The notes below the pieces were generated by a model. The model had not been told where the DNA came from. It did no database searches and saw only the letters and a program-made list of their open reading frames with translations. A DNA stretch of 64,000 nucleotides from a bacterium (GTDB lineage: Bacteria; UBP15; UBA6099). The stretch covers positions 1 through 64,000 of the forward strand of contig JAKQPS010000197.1 in NCBI GenBank assembly GCA_029564595.1. The letters are read 5' to 3'. Both the position numbers and the translations under genes were made by a program. Shown here piece after piece: positions 63,111-64,000 of the stretch. Within the stretch, counting starts at the first letter, position 1, and every line of letters begins with the position of its first letter.

Positions 63111-64000
63111 ATGTTCAAAAACCACGAAGACCTGATGAAGTTCGTCAGAGACGCGGACATCGAGATGCTCGACCTGAAGGTCATCGACCTTCCCGGCAGA
63201 TGGCATCACATGACGTACTCGACGCGCCACATCAGCGAAAAAGTGTTCACCGACGGCACGGGCATCAGCCTCTCCCCCTATCAGGGCTACAGGCAGATAA
63301 CTCAGGGCGACATGAAAGTCGTCCCCGACCCGTCCACCGCCTTCATAGACCCGTTCTACGATGCCAAGACCCTCAGCGTCATCTGCGACATCCTGCTGCC
63401 GGACGGACAGCCCTACGAGCGCGACCCGCGCCGCATCGCCCGCGCCGCGGAAAAATACATCCTCGACAGCGGCATCAACGCCCGCTCTCTGTGGCTTCCC
63501 GAACTCGAATTCCACGTGTTCGACGAAGTCCGCTACGGCTCATTCATCAACAAGTCGTTCTACAGCGTGGACTGCGAGTGGGGATTCTGGAACGCGGACA
63601 ACGACAAATGGCCTCAGCTCGGCTCAAAGCTTGGAGCCTCCGGCTGCGGCCAAGCAGACGCGCCCCGCGACAGGCTGTTCAACTTGCGCACAGAGATGGT
63701 CCGCCGCATCGAGAACGCCGGATACCGCGTCAAATACCACCACCACGAACTCGGCGGCCCCGGCCAGATGGAAATCGAACCTTACTTCGAGCCTCTGCTG
63801 CGCGCCGCAGACAGCGTTATGGTCATGAAATACATGGTCGCCAACACCGCCCGCCAAGCGGGCAAGACCGTCACCTTCATGCCCAAACCGCTGTTCGACA
63901 CTCCCGGCAACGGAATGCATTTCCACCAGTACTTGGAGAAGGACGGCAAATCGCTCTTCTATTCGGATGACGGATACGCGAAACTAAGCGGAATGGCGCT
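63111..64000 (+). CDS. glnA: glutamine synthetase (type I-like), 5' part
   Basis: The open frame runs past the window edge; 296 residues are visible. AGGAG lies 7 nt before the ATG. N-terminal beta-grasp with Val-Ile-Asp-Leu-Pro-Gly-Arg-Trp-His-His and Phe-Thr-Asp-Gly; catalytic domain with Pro-Glu-Leu-Glu-Phe, Gly-Pro-Gly-Gln-Met-Glu-Ile-Glu, and Gly-Asn-Gly-Met-His-Phe-His-Gln. This fits GSI that makes glutamine from glutamate and ammonia; the adenylylation loop is beyond the window. It is unlike the ligase at 57635 in most positions. Confidence 0.88.
   Translation, partial: MFKNHEDLMKFVRDADIEMLDLKVIDLPGRWHHMTYSTRHISEKVFTDGTGISLSPYQGYRQITQGDMKVVPDPSTAFIDPFYDAKTLSVICDILLPDGQPYERDPRRIARAAEKYILDSGINARSLWLPELEFHVFDEVRYGSFINKSFYSVDCEWGFWNADNDKWPQLGSKLGASGCGQADAPRDRLFNLRTEMVRRIENAGYRVKYHHHELGGPGQMEIEPYFEPLLRAADSVMVMKYMVANTARQAGKTVTFMPKPLFDTPGNGMHFHQYLEKDGKSLFYSDDGYAKLSGMA

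Overview
The window reads as chromosomal DNA of a Gram-negative (diderm) bacterium of fairly high GC that I cannot assign to a phylum. Diderm evidence: several lipoproteins with lipoboxes, a probable outer-membrane beta-barrel, BamB-like and Spy-like periplasmic proteins, and MurJ. Housekeeping genes (gyrA, gyrB, folC, lepA, murJ, thrB, glutamine synthetase) look intact. The accessory content does not match any layout I know, so an uncultivated lineage is likely. I see no rRNA, tRNA or CRISPR array.

Region 1 (1-13.4 kb, nearly all minus strand) is a Mu-like head and tail-connector module: protease/scaffold, DUF2190 decoration protein, major capsid protein, gp36-like connector and two tandem tail-completion-like genes. 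It is unusual in three ways. No portal or terminase lies upstream of the protease, where a host-type MFS gene begins on the other strand. The module is interrupted by non-virion genes: four lipoprotein/membrane genes, a plus-strand methyltransferase, a DUF2335 pair, and an AT-rich gene with papain-like residues followed by a 4-TM gene. A chromosomal repeat also sits between the decoration and capsid genes. It may be a decaying prophage with cargo or a domesticated particle locus.

Region 2 (13.7-28 kb, plus strand) holds an MFS permease, a membrane/beta-propeller fusion, a GH20 hexosaminidase lipoprotein, a PQQ-propeller lipoprotein, a 1024-residue protein with two cyclic-nucleotide-binding-like domains, folC, a histone-H1-like Lys/Ala/Pro protein, and an ECF sigma / anti-sigma / Spy-like envelope-stress operon. 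A palindrome-rich 0.5 kb spacer separates this from convergent gyrB-gyrA (28.5-33 kb). Upstream on the same strand is a two-gene operon: a pterin-dependent methyltransferase overlapping a membrane protein with a GH2 fold but no catalytic glutamates.

Region 3 (36.8-49.5 kb, minus strand) is a compact seven-gene cluster of exported proteins: two DUF11-type proteins, a 961-residue duplicated-module protein, a beta-barrel with a copper-amine-oxidase-N-like domain, two FecR-domain proteins with Ig-like domains, and a beta-propeller lipoprotein. Shared domains and tight spacing suggest a cell-surface or envelope assembly that I do not recognise. It is my first candidate for an undescribed system.

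Region 4 (49.8-64 kb) holds murJ-lepA, a fabG-like SDR, a CaiB/BaiF CoA-transferase, then a plus-strand series of class I amidotransferase, thrB, a GlnA4/PuuA-like gamma-glutamyl ligase and a second SDR. A Type IIG restriction-modification gene with its own near-consensus promoter and an apparently leaderless start has been inserted here. The window ends inside a second glutamine synthetase preceded by an operator-like inverted repeat. Two families of dispersed hairpin repeats (about 190 bp and 105 bp) occur both in the phage region and next to host genes.
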